Notes: a model not told the origin generated them from the sequence alone. 64,000 bases of DNA from Lacipirellula limnantheis (GCF_007746075.1 NZ_CP036339.1:6005829-6069828), one strand, 5' to 3'; counted from the first letter of the stretch, positions 11,911-22,156 are shown. Numbers and translations: made by a program.

Positions 11911-12024
11911 TTTCGAGGGTCGACGTGCACTGGCAAGCCAAATGAGGCGCACCTTCAGAATGCAAGTTCACAAAAATCTTGCATTCCACGCGGACTAATA
12001 AACCAAGGCAACATCAGACAATGA

Positions 12025-13032
12025 TCACTTCGCGACAACCCAGATATTGCGGAAAGCGACGGGGTTGCCATGATCCTGCAAGAAGACTGAATCTGGTCCA
12101 GGACCTTCGGGGTGGCAGCCCGGCGTCCCATGAGGAAGCTCAATGTCTTTATGGATGACCACGCCGTTGTGCTTGATCGTCGCCCGTGCGTTCTTCGTCT
12201 TGTTGCCCTTCTCGTCATAACGAGCGGCAGTAAAGTCGATATCATACGTTTGCCACGAAAGTGGCGGGAAGCACATGTTGACTGCCGGTCTCGCGATCGA
12301 ATAAATCCCCCCGCATTCATTTTCCTCGCCTTCCAGGCCAAAAGAATCGAGCACTTGGCATTCGTAGCGGCTCTGGACGTAGACGCCGCTGTTGCCACGG
12401 CCTTGGCCTCGGGCGGTTGGCATGAAGGGCGTCCGGAACTCGACATGCAGCAAGTGGTCGCCAAACTTTTCCTTGGACGACGCATTGGTGGGGCCGAGCA
12501 GATTCTTCTCGACAAGCTTCCCATTCTCCCATGCATCGGTATTGGCGCCGTCGAACAACACGACTGACCCCTTTGGCGGCCGAGCGCCCAAGGTGGGACT
12601 TTTCCGTTCGACCTTCTTCAACTCAGCGACCGTGCTGCCGTCACGCCGAATGCTGAAGGCGCCGTTCTGGAGGATCGCGGTGGTATTCTCCGACGCATCG
12701 GGGTTCTCCGGATGGAACTGAATCTGCCCGTCGTTCAGCTCACCTTCGCCACGATGCTGATCGCCCCCCCGAGACCAACCGTCGCCCGGCAGTCCGTCGA
12801 GATAGGCAACGGCCCGAAACTTCCCGTCCCCCAGCGCAATGACTTGGACAGCGATCTTTCTCTTGCCTTCATTGGAATTGAGCTCGCCGACATACTCGCC
12901 TTGTAGTTCGTAGTCCGCGCCAGCGTCGTCTGGTTGCGTGAAGGCGACGTTCTCGGGTTCGGCGGCTGTGAGGCTTGCAGCCATTGCAACGAGGCAGAGC
13001 AGTGACAATACGGTTGCAGTAACGCGGCGCAT
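12025..13032 (-). CDS. Secreted DUF1080 (3-keto-disaccharide hydrolase-like) protein
   Basis: The ATG at 13032 has GGAG just upstream and directly opens a signal peptide (MRRVTATVLSLLCLVAMAAS, cleavage near AA-E), giving 335 aa; a longer in-frame start at 13098 is less likely. After about 140 residues of N-terminal beta-rich sequence, a DUF1080 jelly-roll domain runs to the end, with VVLFDGANTDAW, NSGVYVQSRYECQVLDSFG, HNGVVIHKDIELP and the closing FRNIWVV. Planctomycetes carry many such proteins, thought to act on periplasmic glycans or as lectin-like folds. The substrate is unknown here. It stands alone, between a tRNA-like gene and an IS66 remnant. Confidence 0.88.
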   Translation of the reverse strand: MRRVTATVLSLLCLVAMAASLTAAEPENVAFTQPDDAGADYELQGEYVGELNSNEGKRKIAVQVIALGDGKFRAVAYLDGLPGDGWSRGGDQHRGEGELNDGQIQFHPENPDASENTTAILQNGAFSIRRDGSTVAELKKVERKSPTLGARPPKGSVVLFDGANTDAWENGKLVEKNLLGPTNASSKEKFGDHLLHVEFRTPFMPTARGQGRGNSGVYVQSRYECQVLDSFGLEGEENECGGIYSIARPAVNMCFPPLSWQTYDIDFTAARYDEKGNKTKNARATIKHNGVVIHKDIELPHGTPGCHPEGPGPDSVFLQDHGNPVAFRNIWVVAK

Positions 13033-13410
13033 AGCAATCTCCGGGCGAATTCGTTTGAGTGCGGGCGTCATTTTGGCCCAGAACGGAGAATGCCGCAAGC
13101 AGCGACTGCTGTGAAGACCCCTGGTTTACTGGGAAGCCAGTGCGCAATGGCGATGGACCCCGCGGCCATGCTTTCGTCACTCCGATAGACATTCTCGGAA
13201 CTTACGGTTGCATGCCGGCGAAATTGCCGATTGCGAACCCGCACCTCCGGACTTTCGTCACGGGTAGCGGCGCACGAATGGGTATCAGCTCCCGACATCC
13301 GAGTAGGTTAATTTCAGGCGGCGCATATGGTGGGAGGTCCTGCGAGCCAGGAGTTCCCGCGCGGCCAAGGAGCTCGACGGCGGGGCCCGGTGCGCACGGC
13401 TCAGGAGCCA
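13033..13410. other. Intergenic region without supported gene
   Basis: Upstream region of the DUF1080 gene. Open frames here have no recognisable similarity, no good ribosome-binding site and poor codon character. It leads into the IS66 remnant. Confidence 0.5.
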
Positions 13411-13569
13411 AGCGCGCCGCTGCTGGCACGGATCAAGAACTGGCAAAATGACGAGTCGGAAGTCGTGCTGCCGCGGAGCGAGATGGCCGCGGCAATCGGA
13501 AACGCACTCAACCAGGCGGCTGGCGCCGAGGCGAGGGTTCGACGACTCATCGGTTGGCGCGGACGGTGA
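13411..13569 (+). pseudogene. IS66-family transposase remnant
   Basis: The frame reads LLARIKNWQNDESEVVLPRS then AAAIGNALNQ, matching the segment of IS66 transposases just before the C-terminal IDNN block (the usual pattern is RI-x-W ... VLPKSPLGKAIGYALNQ). Only about 50 codons remain and the rest of the element is absent. It overlaps the 3' end of the convergent sensor-like gene at 13547, so that gene's present stop may derive from the rearrangement. Confidence 0.7.
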
Positions 13570-14860
13570 AACGCTTCGAACTGGGCGTCTTTGACGGCGA
13601 TGCGTAGGTCACGAATCCGCCGTGGACCAATAGGGCAAGCTGCTGCACGGCCTGCCGCATGTAGCCCACGTGAGCGACGAGTTCAGCGCAGATCAACTCC
13701 GCCCGCTCGGGCGACGCTGAAATTCGACGGACGCTCGTGTTGAGCAGATCGGCCCCTGGCTCTAACGCGTCAGCAATCTGCTCCAGTGGCTTCGTGATGT
13801 TGCTGGTTAGCGCCACGGCCAGGATGCAGGCGACCCCCAGCGCGGCGCCCGATCCGACGAGCGCGAGATTGCGCCGTACGACATGATCTCGCACTCGAAT
13901 CTCTAAGAGTGTCTGCAACTCCCCAACGACATTGTCCCAGAGCGTAAAGCTCGCGTCGCGAGCCATGAGGCCAGCATCGACAAATGCCTTCGGGGCAATG
14001 TCGACCGAGTCATCGACGGCCATCTTACGGATAAGGGCAATGAATTCGGCGGACTTCCATTGAAAGTCGTCCTTCGTAAGACCAACCCCTCGAGCCAACG
14101 TCGGGCTCACGCCGTAAAAATTCGCATCCTCGACCAAGCTGGTCTGCAAGGCTCCCATGATCCGGGTTAGGTCGGCTTCTTCCAACAACGCAGCGTAGAC
14201 TGCCATCTGCACCCGTTCGCTCGCATTGAGTCGGTCGGACTGCAGTAAACGTCGGCCGTCGGCAATTGTCCGTGCCATACGATCCTGCATTTGCGGCAGC
14301 GTTAGCAGGGTCACGTCCATCAGGTAGTAACTGTCGAGATCAGGATCAAGTATCAGGTTGGAGGTATCCCCGGCATGCGTGATGGTCTCCCTTAGCGAAG
14401 CCACCAGCTTGTCGAGCGACTCGCTGCGTTGAAGATCATTTGTCTGCGGCGGTATGGCGACAATCGACTGCCATTGCTCGTTGAGCAACTTTGCCGTGAG
14501 ATGCGCGCGGTTCCTTTTGGACAGCCCTTCGTCTGTGAACTGCAAGTGGACGGCCAGCTGACGGTCGATGGGCGTCAGCGCAGCGAATCCCGCATTAACT
14601 TCAGCAGCGAGTTCGTCGCGTTGCCGCGACGCTTCCGAATCGTTTGCGTAGTCTGATAGCAGTTGGTATCGCTGGACGGCGTTCAGAAGCCGTTCTAGCG
14701 GGCGCTGGTAGGCAATTCCAGCCAGTTCCAAGTTACTAAACCGAATCTGAGCGTTAAGACTCGAGACGACGAAATACGTTAGAACGACGATCGGCAGCGA
14801 AAAGGAAGCTGCAACCAAGCCAATCTTCTGTCCCAAGGAGAGATATCGTCGCCGTGACAT
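13547..14860 (-). CDS. Membrane sensory protein with chemoreceptor-like N-terminal module, no signalling domain
   Basis: A 437-aa protein with one N-terminal membrane helix (residues about 10-33), a long helical periplasmic region (about 34-320) of the kind seen in methyl-accepting receptors and sensor kinases, and a second membrane helix (about 330-352). A short cytoplasmic stretch starting SNITKPLEQIADAL resembles a HAMP entry. Only about 85 residues follow, with no MA receptor helix bundle, kinase or cyclase domain. It may be a truncated chemoreceptor or a deliberately short sensor. The IS66 remnant touching its 3' end favours truncation. No che genes are nearby. Confidence 0.65.
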   Translation of the reverse strand: MSRRRYLSLGQKIGLVAASFSLPIVVLTYFVVSSLNAQIRFSNLELAGIAYQRPLERLLNAVQRYQLLSDYANDSEASRQRDELAAEVNAGFAALTPIDRQLAVHLQFTDEGLSKRNRAHLTAKLLNEQWQSIVAIPPQTNDLQRSESLDKLVASLRETITHAGDTSNLILDPDLDSYYLMDVTLLTLPQMQDRMARTIADGRRLLQSDRLNASERVQMAVYAALLEEADLTRIMGALQTSLVEDANFYGVSPTLARGVGLTKDDFQWKSAEFIALIRKMAVDDSVDIAPKAFVDAGLMARDASFTLWDNVVGELQTLLEIRVRDHVVRRNLALVGSGAALGVACILAVALTSNITKPLEQIADALEPGADLLNTSVRRISASPERAELICAELVAHVGYMRQAVQQLALLVHGGFVTYASPSKTPSSKRFTVRANR

Positions 14861-15393
14861 TTGTGGACCTTCAAGAACCGATCATGGAGTGAAAATCGTC
14901 AATAGCTGAATTTCAACGCCCTAAATGGCGTCGTGGCGGTTACCTAGGGAGGTCTACCTCACGAATGTGAACCGACTTTGGCGGGGAACGCCATGTGAGG
15001 GAAAATTGCGGAGTTTCGTCGGGGGTTCGCTCAAACTAATTCGCTGTTGGGACGTTCTGGCGGAGGATTCCACCACAATTGGAACGTCGTGGTCGGGGCC
15101 TCGAGTCGTGCTGATGGGCGAGTGGCCCTGGGCCGATGGATCGTGGCCGATTCCCGGCGTATCGATCTCTACACTCGGAGAACTTCGGGACAACGTCGCA
15201 ATGCCGCCATTCCTCGTTACTGGTAAATGATCTTGCCACTCTCGGCCTGGCGCAATCGCCCGCTGGGCGAGATTCCTTACCTGATTCTTGACGCCCGTTA
15301 TGATCCGCCACGCTGGAGCCATCGTCTCCTGCGCCGTGCTAATTGCCATCGGCGAGACGACCGAAAGTGCGCGCGACATTGTGGGGTCAGCGT
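14861..15393. other. Intergenic region without supported gene
   Basis: Promoter-side region of the sensory gene followed by non-coding sequence up to the IS3 remnant. Open frames on either strand here show no family similarity, and I do not call them. Confidence 0.45.
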
Positions 15394-15650
15394 GTCGGCG
15401 TGAAGACGCTGTTCATCAAGCCAGGCAGTCTGTGGGAAAATAGCCACACAGAAGTTTTGACGGCAAGCTGCTTGACGAACTGCTGGCGCGCGAGCAATTC
15501 GAAACGCTGCTCGAGGCGAAGGTCTTCATCCAGCGGTGGCGAAGGCGCTTCAACGCGATTCGGCCTCACAAATCGCTGGGCTATCGCGCTTCGGCGCCAG
15601 AAACGATCCAGCCTGCTGGCGTTAGGACAAGCTCAACCCTAACCTATTGA
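15394..15650 (+). pseudogene. IS3-family transposase OrfB C-terminal remnant with frameshift
   Basis: The first frame reads VGVKTLFIKPGSLWEN, the DDE-transposase block around the second catalytic Asp/Glu region. One base is then missing near 15454, and the next frame continues FDGKLLDELLAREQFETL, RWRRRFNAIRPHKSLGYR and SAPETIQP to the TGA at 15648. That is the normal C-terminal end of IS3-family OrfB. The single-base deletion and absent 5' part mark a dead fragment. It lies 58 bases upstream of the large surface-protein gene. Confidence 0.85.
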
Positions 15651-15707
15651 TTGGTTCCCTACCCCGGGGGCAGGTCAACCAAACTTCCGATCTGAGGGGC
15701 GACTGTG

Positions 15708-18700
15708 ATGGTGCATCAGCGAATTGGGCGAACTGTCGGCGCGGTGGTGATCACTCTGAGTTGGGCTGCTGTTGGTCGCGCTGTAAACAACTACATTTTT
15801 AACGCGCCTCCCTCGGCGATAGGGCAGTACAACTGGCTGGGCAACAGCAACTGGTACTTGGAAGCAGTTGGCGCCAGCGGTGTTCCAAATACGCTTCTCG
15901 AGTCGGCAGAGTTTCAACAGTATCCTGGCTCCCAGGTGAATGAATCCACAAGCGTCGGCCTCGGGGCGTCTTTTCCTCTTCACAGCATGAAGAGTAAGGC
16001 GCTATTCAACATCGGCGTATCAAGTAACACTCCCGACGTTACCCTAACCATCGACCCTGGGAACGCGGGCATTGTAGCCCTAGATGTTACGGCTTCGGAA
16101 CTCAGTTTCAGAGCGACCAGCACGGATAATGCTGGCGATTTATCGGTTGTCGTCAACGGTCTCACAGAGATTGAAGGGCGAATGACCATCGGCAGCCGCA
16201 CCGACTTCGCGGCGTTGGGAGTGACCGTTCTCGATGGCAGGTTGACAGTTGAAGACGGAACCTACGCTTCGACAACGCTCACGGCCGGGCATGGCAGCGG
16301 CGATCTAGGCGAGGTTTACGTGCTTCGTGGCGGCACGCTCAATCTTGCTGACGACCTCACGATCGGGCGCGCGGGCGAAAGTCGGCTTTCCATACAGTCA
16401 GAAGACGACCTGTTTGACGATAGCGTCGTCAACAGCGTCGACACATTTGTGGGATTACAGCCGGGTGCGGTGGGCGAAATCGAAGTTGGTCCGCAAGGTC
16501 GATGGTTCAATAGCGGCGACGTGTATCTTGGGGGCAGCGATCTCGCCAACGGCGGCGAAGGAACCCTGCGACTCAATGGAACTTACTTCGCCACGCAATA
16601 CCCGGCCATGGCTGAAATCGGCGGCAACCTAGAGCTCCGTGACGGGCTGATCTCGCTTTTCACGGGCGCGGAGCTCACTGTTGGCGGGCAGCTTGAAACT
16701 CGCTCCGGCACGCAGCTTGTCATGCAGCATGACGCCGTCTTGCGAGTCAATGCGAATCTGCTCGACCTAGCGGGCGGGTCGTTCGATTGGATCGAGGGAC
16801 AGATCCACTTCACCTCGAAATTCAACGTCGATAGCACCGTTTCACACGCGCCGTTGGGAAATGCGGTCACGCTCGACGCGGGCGAAGAGACTCCATTCTC
16901 AGAAACATGGGTACAGTCGATCGTCGTTGACGGTGAGCTTGGCGTAGGAACGGGGGCGGGCGGATCGCTGGAAGTCGCGGGCGGCTTTGCGAACAGCGTT
17001 TCGGGTCGCATCGGCGGGAACGGCGTCGCGTTACAACCATCGCGGGCGAAGGTCGATGGCGGAGAATCAATCTGGGCCATGTCGCAGGACTTGACCATCG
17101 GTACGCTTCCCGCCAATCCCGAGGCAAGGCTCGAAATCCTCAATTCCGGCACGGTTAGCATGCGGAACGCCTTCATCGGCATTTTGGGGTTGAAAGGGGA
17201 CGTGACGATCAGCGGCGCGGGGTCCGCGCTCGCGAGTACCGACTCAGTCTATCTCGGCGGCAATGCGAGCCTAGGCGGAGGCCAGGGAACCCTCGCGCTG
17301 ACCAACAACGGTACGCTCGCCGTCGGCAACAGTGCGAGCGATCAACTCGTTGTGTGGAATGGCTACGCGGTGACGATGAATCAGTCGGCGATCAATGCCC
17401 GCAACTTGGTCGTACGGGGCTCGATCGCGCCGGCGGCCGGCGCGTTCATTCCGGGGCACATCAGCGTAGCGGGTACGACGGACGTCGATGGCGGAACGCT
17501 GACGCTCTCGGCGCTGAGCTCCAACCTAGTGGCCAGTGGAAATGTGATCGTTCAAAACGGCGGGGCGCTCAACGCCTACATTCATGGCGGGATCGGGACG
17601 AATGTCGTCGTTGTTGGAATTGGTTCGACCTGGACCACGCCTAATGTCGTGGCATCCGTTCTCGGCTCTTCGACGACAGGGGTGGGGCGAATTCGCTCGC
17701 TCACGCTCAACGCTGGCGGTACGGCCAATCTGACGGCGGGCGTTTCTTTCGCGGCTGGGGCCAGCGATGGGTTGCAGATGGGAGGGGGGACGCTCAACGC
17801 CCCGACGTTCAATGCGGGGACGGTCGGCGTTTCGGGTCGGGGCACGATCAATGCCAGCTATTCTGGCAGCGGGCAGATCAGTCCCAACGGTGCGCTCACG
17901 ATTGGCAATGCGGGCTCGCCAGTCGGTTTTGCCACAACAGGCTCGATCAGCGTCTTCGGCAATTCACTCACGTTGAATGACGCCGATGCCGTAGAACTTG
18001 GCCCGACAACGACGCTCGGCATTATTAGCACGGGCGGCGCGTTGATCGCCCCTAACGGCATCAATCTCGCTCTCGGCGAAACGATCTCGGGCTTCGGCTC
18101 GGTGCAGACCGACAATAACGCCGCCGACCGACTTCAGAACTTGGGCGCAATCAACGGTGCAAGTACCACCAACCGCATTACGCTCGCGGGCTACGTCACT
18201 GGCAACGGCAGCTTCACAAACGTCGAGTTCACCGGAACGCTGGAACCCAGCGGCGCCCTTCCCTCGATACGCACCGGCTTAGTGAGCGGCAGCAATTACA
18301 AGTTCACCAGCTCGAGCGAACTGCTGATGGACATTGGCGGGGCAAATCCCGGCTTCGGCTACGACATCATCTTCAGCACTGGCCAGTTCATTGCCGACGG
18401 CGCCTTAAAGGTATCGTTGATCAATGGTTTCACTCCAAGCATTGGGCAGACGTTTGATCTCCTTGATTTCGGCACATTGATTGGCACGTTCGATGCGCTG
18501 GTTCTGCCGTTGCTGAACCCGGGCTTGGGCTGGGATGTGTCGCAGCTCTACACGCAGGGCCGAATTACTGTCGCCGCTGAACTTCTCAAGGCCGATTTCG
18601 AACAAGACGGTGACGTAGACGCCAACGATCTCGCGCTGTGGCAGAACGGCTTTGGCATTCAAGTTAGCGCCGCCCATGATGAAGGCGACGCCGACGCGAA

Positions 18701-18908
18701 CGGCGCCGTCAACGGAGCGGACTTTCTGATCTGGCAACGACAGTACACGGGGCCTTTGGCGATGGTGGCCGAAATAACTGTCGTGCCGGAACCGAGCGCA
18801 TGGTGGCTTTCGGCTCTGTCGATGATTTTTCCCATTACAGGCCGTTACAAGCGCTGTGCACGCCCAAGCTTGCGATTATTAACACCCCGCACCTGCCGTC
18901 TACTGTAG
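15708..18908 (+). CDS. Large secreted beta-helix surface protein with dockerin-like repeats and PEP-CTERM tail
   Basis: 1066 aa from the ATG at 15708, with GAGGGG eight bases upstream; an in-frame GTG at 15705 is also possible. A signal peptide (residues about 1-28, cut near GRA) precedes roughly 850 residues of Gly/Asn/Thr/Leu-rich repeats typical of passenger-like beta-helices (recurring L-x-N-x-G-T-L and VGGxGxGS motifs). Near residues 965-1010 come two calcium-binding dockerin-type segments (DFEQDGDVDANDLALWQNGF and DADANGAVNGADFLIWQRQY). Then comes VPEPSAWWLSAL, a PEP-CTERM sorting signal with hydrophobic helix and basic end. It is likely exported, sorted by an exosortase and displayed outside the cell; the ligand is unknown. 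Confidence 0.88.
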   Translation: MVHQRIGRTVGAVVITLSWAAVGRAVNNYIFNAPPSAIGQYNWLGNSNWYLEAVGASGVPNTLLESAEFQQYPGSQVNESTSVGLGASFPLHSMKSKALFNIGVSSNTPDVTLTIDPGNAGIVALDVTASELSFRATSTDNAGDLSVVVNGLTEIEGRMTIGSRTDFAALGVTVLDGRLTVEDGTYASTTLTAGHGSGDLGEVYVLRGGTLNLADDLTIGRAGESRLSIQSEDDLFDDSVVNSVDTFVGLQPGAVGEIEVGPQGRWFNSGDVYLGGSDLANGGEGTLRLNGTYFATQYPAMAEIGGNLELRDGLISLFTGAELTVGGQLETRSGTQLVMQHDAVLRVNANLLDLAGGSFDWIEGQIHFTSKFNVDSTVSHAPLGNAVTLDAGEETPFSETWVQSIVVDGELGVGTGAGGSLEVAGGFANSVSGRIGGNGVALQPSRAKVDGGESIWAMSQDLTIGTLPANPEARLEILNSGTVSMRNAFIGILGLKGDVTISGAGSALASTDSVYLGGNASLGGGQGTLALTNNGTLAVGNSASDQLVVWNGYAVTMNQSAINARNLVVRGSIAPAAGAFIPGHISVAGTTDVDGGTLTLSALSSNLVASGNVIVQNGGALNAYIHGGIGTNVVVVGIGSTWTTPNVVASVLGSSTTGVGRIRSLTLNAGGTANLTAGVSFAAGASDGLQMGGGTLNAPTFNAGTVGVSGRGTINASYSGSGQISPNGALTIGNAGSPVGFATTGSISVFGNSLTLNDADAVELGPTTTLGIISTGGALIAPNGINLALGETISGFGSVQTDNNAADRLQNLGAINGASTTNRITLAGYVTGNGSFTNVEFTGTLEPSGALPSIRTGLVSGSNYKFTSSSELLMDIGGANPGFGYDIIFSTGQFIADGALKVSLINGFTPSIGQTFDLLDFGTLIGTFDALVLPLLNPGLGWDVSQLYTQGRITVAAELLKADFEQDGDVDANDLALWQNGFGIQVSAAHDEGDADANGAVNGADFLIWQRQYTGPLAMVAEITVVPEPSAWWLSALSMIFPITGRYKRCARPSLRLLTPRTCRLL

Positions 18909-19070
18909 CGCCTAGTTTGCTGCCTGAGTTGTTAGAAGGGTGTTGACCGAGCAGCGCTCGGCCAATTTGGCCCGACTGCATGAGCGCCTGTTTGCCTGAA
19001 TCGGACTCGCCGCTTGGGACACCTGCGGAGTTTCCAAGCTCAAGGACATCACTCAAGTAGAAGATCCTTT

Positions 19071-19478
19071 TTAGGATTTTTTGGCGTTATCCGTTTCCGC
19101 TTGCTGTTTCTGCGCGCGGTTCCGAACGGCTTCAATGGATTGAAAACCGTTGCCGATAGCCTCGAAACGAACGACGTAGTTGCACCCCAATTCGACGCCG
19201 TGGAACCGCTGCGCATGGCGGGTTGACAGAAAGTCATAAGAACTCTTGCGGCCGATTGCCACGGGGCGAACGCTCCGGTTATTGTCGATCGACGGTGCGC
19301 CGTTCGCGCAGCAGCGAACAAGTCCGTCCCAACTCGGCAGCATGTACTGCAACGCTTGGCCGATGGGACTCTCGGGCAGCACGCTCCGCTCGATGGCTTG
19401 GAGCCACTGGCGAAACTCGGCGAGCAAGGGCAATGCATGTTGTTGTCGCAGGTCCGAACGCTGACCATGCCAGGCCAT
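19071..19478 (-). pseudogene. IS66-family transposase C-terminal remnant
   Basis: Minus-strand frame with LLAEFRQWLQAIERSVLPES, PIGQALQYMLPSWDGLVRC and SIDNNRSVRPVAIGRKSS. This is the conserved C-terminal block of IS66 transposases (VLPxSPIGQAxxY ... L-x-R ... G-x-x-x-IDNN-x-x-x-R-x-x-A-x-GRK). The sequence after GRKSS does not follow the family, so the tail is rearranged. No N-terminal domain or terminal repeats are visible. Confidence 0.85.
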
Positions 19479-19835
19479 CGGCGGGGAGTCGCTGGATCTG
19501 CGTGCGTGAAAGGTTCAGCTCGTTAGCGGCGGCGCCGCGGTCCCCCGACCCTTCGAGCCCCTACGCGGCCGATTAAGGACCTGGTTTTGGAGGGCGCCTG
19601 CGACGTCTAGTTGCCCCGCTTCTTCGCGCGAGCAGGCGGCGTAAGAGAAACGTCGGCTGCAGGAATGAGTCTGACCGGCGCGTTGGCTCGACGGTAAGCG
19701 CAGTTAGTATATGATGCAGCATACGCCGGCGAGCCCCGCTTCGATCTAGACATCGACATAGACGATGCCGGGATTGCATCACGAGAAACGAATCCTGCGC
19801 GAGAAATTCTGTCAAACATTCGAGGGACAAGTCAA
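19479..19835. other. Intergenic region without supported gene
   Basis: Separates the IS66 remnant from the metallopeptidase. Minus-strand frames exist but none is recognisable. The last 20 bases hold the GAGGGA ribosome-binding site of the gene at 19836. Confidence 0.45.
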
Positions 19836-20717
19836 ATGCGTTGGCAAGGCGGAAAGCAAAGCGAGAACTTGGAAGATCGTCGGCGGATGAGCCCTCGCAC
19901 GGTGGCGATCAGCGGGTTTGGGATGTTGATCCTGCTGGTGATCGGCGCTTTAATGGGCGTCGACCCGCAGCGACTTCAGCAACTGATCGGCGACGCGCCG
20001 GGCGCTGCGCCGGGCGGCGGCGGCGGCGGGCCGGCCGTTGAGAGAGAGCTGACTGCCGAAGAGATGCGCAGCCGTGATTTCATCGCCACGATTCTCGCCT
20101 ACACCGAGGAAGTCTGGGGGGACCAGTTCCGTCGCGCAGGCGAGACCTACGCCCCGCCAAAATTGGTCCTTTTCGCTGATGCCGTGCAGACTGGTTGCGG
20201 AAACGCCCCGTCCGCGGTGGGTCCCTTCTATTGCCCGGTCGACAAGACCGTATACCTCGACCCGACTTTTTTTGACGAACTCGAACAGAAAATGGGGGGC
20301 TCGAAGGCCGAGTTCTCTCAGGCTTACGTCATCGCCCATGAGATCGGCCACCATGTGCAGAACCTGCTCGGCTACAGCGCGCTGGTCGACCAGAAGCGCC
20401 GGACATCGTCCAGGGAGGAGTTCAATCGCTGGTCAGTGCGACTGGAGCTTCAGGCTGATTACCTGGCGGGCGTTTGGGCCCATTACGGCCAACAGAAATT
20501 TGCTTTCATCGAGCCGGGCGACGTGGCAGCAGCCATGCAGTCGGCCAAGGCGATCGGTGACGACCGCATCCAGAAGAATTCACGCGGGTTCACTTCTCCT
20601 GAGAGTTACACGCACGGCACCTCGACGCAGCGCACCAAATGGTTCCGTCTCGGCTTGCAATCCGGCGACCTTAGCAGCATGAAGGAACTTTTTGAAATGC
20701 CCTATGAACAATTGTGA
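19836..20717 (+). CDS. Neutral zinc metallopeptidase (YpfJ family)
   Basis: 293 aa, start ATG with GAGGGA eight bases upstream. A single N-terminal membrane helix (residues about 25-43) is followed by a Gly-rich linker (GGGGGG) and a zincin domain with HEIGHH at 168-173 (metal ligands His168 and His172, catalytic Glu169). Further family marks are FYCPVDKTVYLD before the motif, and LELQADYLAGVWA, whose Glu/Asp region provides the third ligand. The family (putative neutral zinc metallopeptidase, YpfJ-like) has no well-established substrate; a role in envelope protein quality control is a guess. The next gene follows 45 bases later on the same strand. Confidence 0.92.
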   Translation: MRWQGGKQSENLEDRRRMSPRTVAISGFGMLILLVIGALMGVDPQRLQQLIGDAPGAAPGGGGGGPAVERELTAEEMRSRDFIATILAYTEEVWGDQFRRAGETYAPPKLVLFADAVQTGCGNAPSAVGPFYCPVDKTVYLDPTFFDELEQKMGGSKAEFSQAYVIAHEIGHHVQNLLGYSALVDQKRRTSSREEFNRWSVRLELQADYLAGVWAHYGQQKFAFIEPGDVAAAMQSAKAIGDDRIQKNSRGFTSPESYTHGTSTQRTKWFRLGLQSGDLSSMKELFEMPYEQL

Positions 20718-20761
20718 ATTCCTTCGGCAGTATTCTCGTTCCCTGACCCTACAAAGAGAAA

Positions 20762-22156
20762 ATGGTTATGTTCGGTCATCGGCGGAAACTCGGTCACCTC
20801 GTGGTCCTGTTGCTGTTTTTGATGGCAGGACTGACGCCAATTCCATCCTATGCTCAGCAACGCGAGTGGTTGTCGAAGGCCGACGCCCCGCTGATGGTCG
20901 ACGGGGTCGTCCGTCAGGTGTTCCGCAGCACCGTTCAGGGACGTGAAGAGTATCTGCTGCAGATTGACGTGCAGCAGTCTGAGGGCCGCAAGTTGGCGCC
21001 GGAAGGCTCGCGTGTTCGATTTCCTGGTCCGGGCGATTCGGTCTATGTTCATGTTTCCCCGCGACAGGATCAGGCAGGGCGCGAGCTCATCAGGGGTGAC
21101 CGCAAGGACATACCGGACGAGAAGTCGCAAGTCCGTGCGTATTTGACCCCGCGGGAACAGGGGGGCTGGGAGGGAGTAGTTCCTGGCTGGTACGAAGTCG
21201 TTGGTAACGGCGCCGCCGGAGCCGGCCCCGATAACCAGGAGCGGGACATCGCGCGGGGTTCACGATCGGGCGAGTCTCGTCTGGGGATGACGACCGAGGC
21301 GCTCAAGGTTGAGAATCGGATTGCATTGCGCGTCACGAGCGTCGAACGGAGTGGGGCGGCACAGAAGTGCGGCCTGGAAGTCGGCGACATTATCGCTGGC
21401 GCCGAAGAGTCCCCAATCACGGATGCCGCACAACTCGAAGCCTTGGCCGCCAAAGGCAAGAAGTTCTCCTTGATCGTGGTCGACGTCAACACGGGCAGGG
21501 GTGCGCGAGTCGAAATCGATCCCACCGAGCAGCCGGCGACCGATGATGCGGCCGGGGCGCAGGCGACGCAACCCCCGAAGGCATCGCTTGGCATCTCAGC
21601 AGAACCTGTGTCTCTCGGCACGCGGAGTGCGATGAGAGTCACCCACGTCGACCCAGCCGGACTTGCGGCGAAAGCGGGGCTTGAGCAAGGCGACATCGTG
21701 GTTGCCGCCAATGGAGCACCGATAACAGGTCCGGAACAACTCTTAGGAGCGCTACGCAAGAGCGGGCAAACGCTCAAACTTACCGTTCGCGATTCGCGCA
21801 CGGGTCGTGACACGGAAGTTGACGTCAAGCTGGGCGATACAAAACCCGTCAACCCGTTGCCAGCCAACGTGGAGTCCCCCAGTTTCGGGTCGCCCGGCAA
21901 ACTGGGGGCCGTGACCGAACTCGCCTTTCACGACGACGATTTTGCAGTGAAAGTCACCGAGATCGAGACCGGCAGCCCCGCGGCCCAGGCGGGGTTACGC
22001 CCGGGAGTCATGATACTGGCCGCTAACGGGAAACCGGTGCTGCATCCGAACGAACTTAACGACGCGGTTCGCAAGTGCGCCGGCATCCTAAAGCTGAGCG
22101 TTCTCGACCCGACGTCTGGCAAGAAAAGGGACATAGACGTTAATATAGGTAGGTGA
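20762..22156 (+). CDS. Secreted protein with three tandem PDZ domains
   Basis: 464 aa. The ATG at 20762 leads into a signal peptide (residues about 8-30, ending SYAQQ). After about 140 residues without a recognised domain come three PDZ-like modules of about 95 residues each: near 165-250 (SRLGMTTEAL ... GLEVGDIIAG), 275-360 (ASLGISAEPV ... GLEQGDIVVAANG) and 370-455 (GKLGAVTELAF ... GLRPGVMILAANG). Each ends with a strand and an R/K-D sequence. There is no protease catalytic domain, so it is probably a periplasmic scaffold or substrate-binding protein. The neighbouring metallopeptidase gene, 45 bases upstream, is a plausible partner. Confidence 0.85.
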   Translation: MVMFGHRRKLGHLVVLLLFLMAGLTPIPSYAQQREWLSKADAPLMVDGVVRQVFRSTVQGREEYLLQIDVQQSEGRKLAPEGSRVRFPGPGDSVYVHVSPRQDQAGRELIRGDRKDIPDEKSQVRAYLTPREQGGWEGVVPGWYEVVGNGAAGAGPDNQERDIARGSRSGESRLGMTTEALKVENRIALRVTSVERSGAAQKCGLEVGDIIAGAEESPITDAAQLEALAAKGKKFSLIVVDVNTGRGARVEIDPTEQPATDDAAGAQATQPPKASLGISAEPVSLGTRSAMRVTHVDPAGLAAKAGLEQGDIVVAANGAPITGPEQLLGALRKSGQTLKLTVRDSRTGRDTEVDVKLGDTKPVNPLPANVESPSFGSPGKLGAVTELAFHDDDFAVKVTEIETGSPAAQAGLRPGVMILAANGKPVLHPNELNDAVRKCAGILKLSVLDPTSGKKRDIDVNIGR

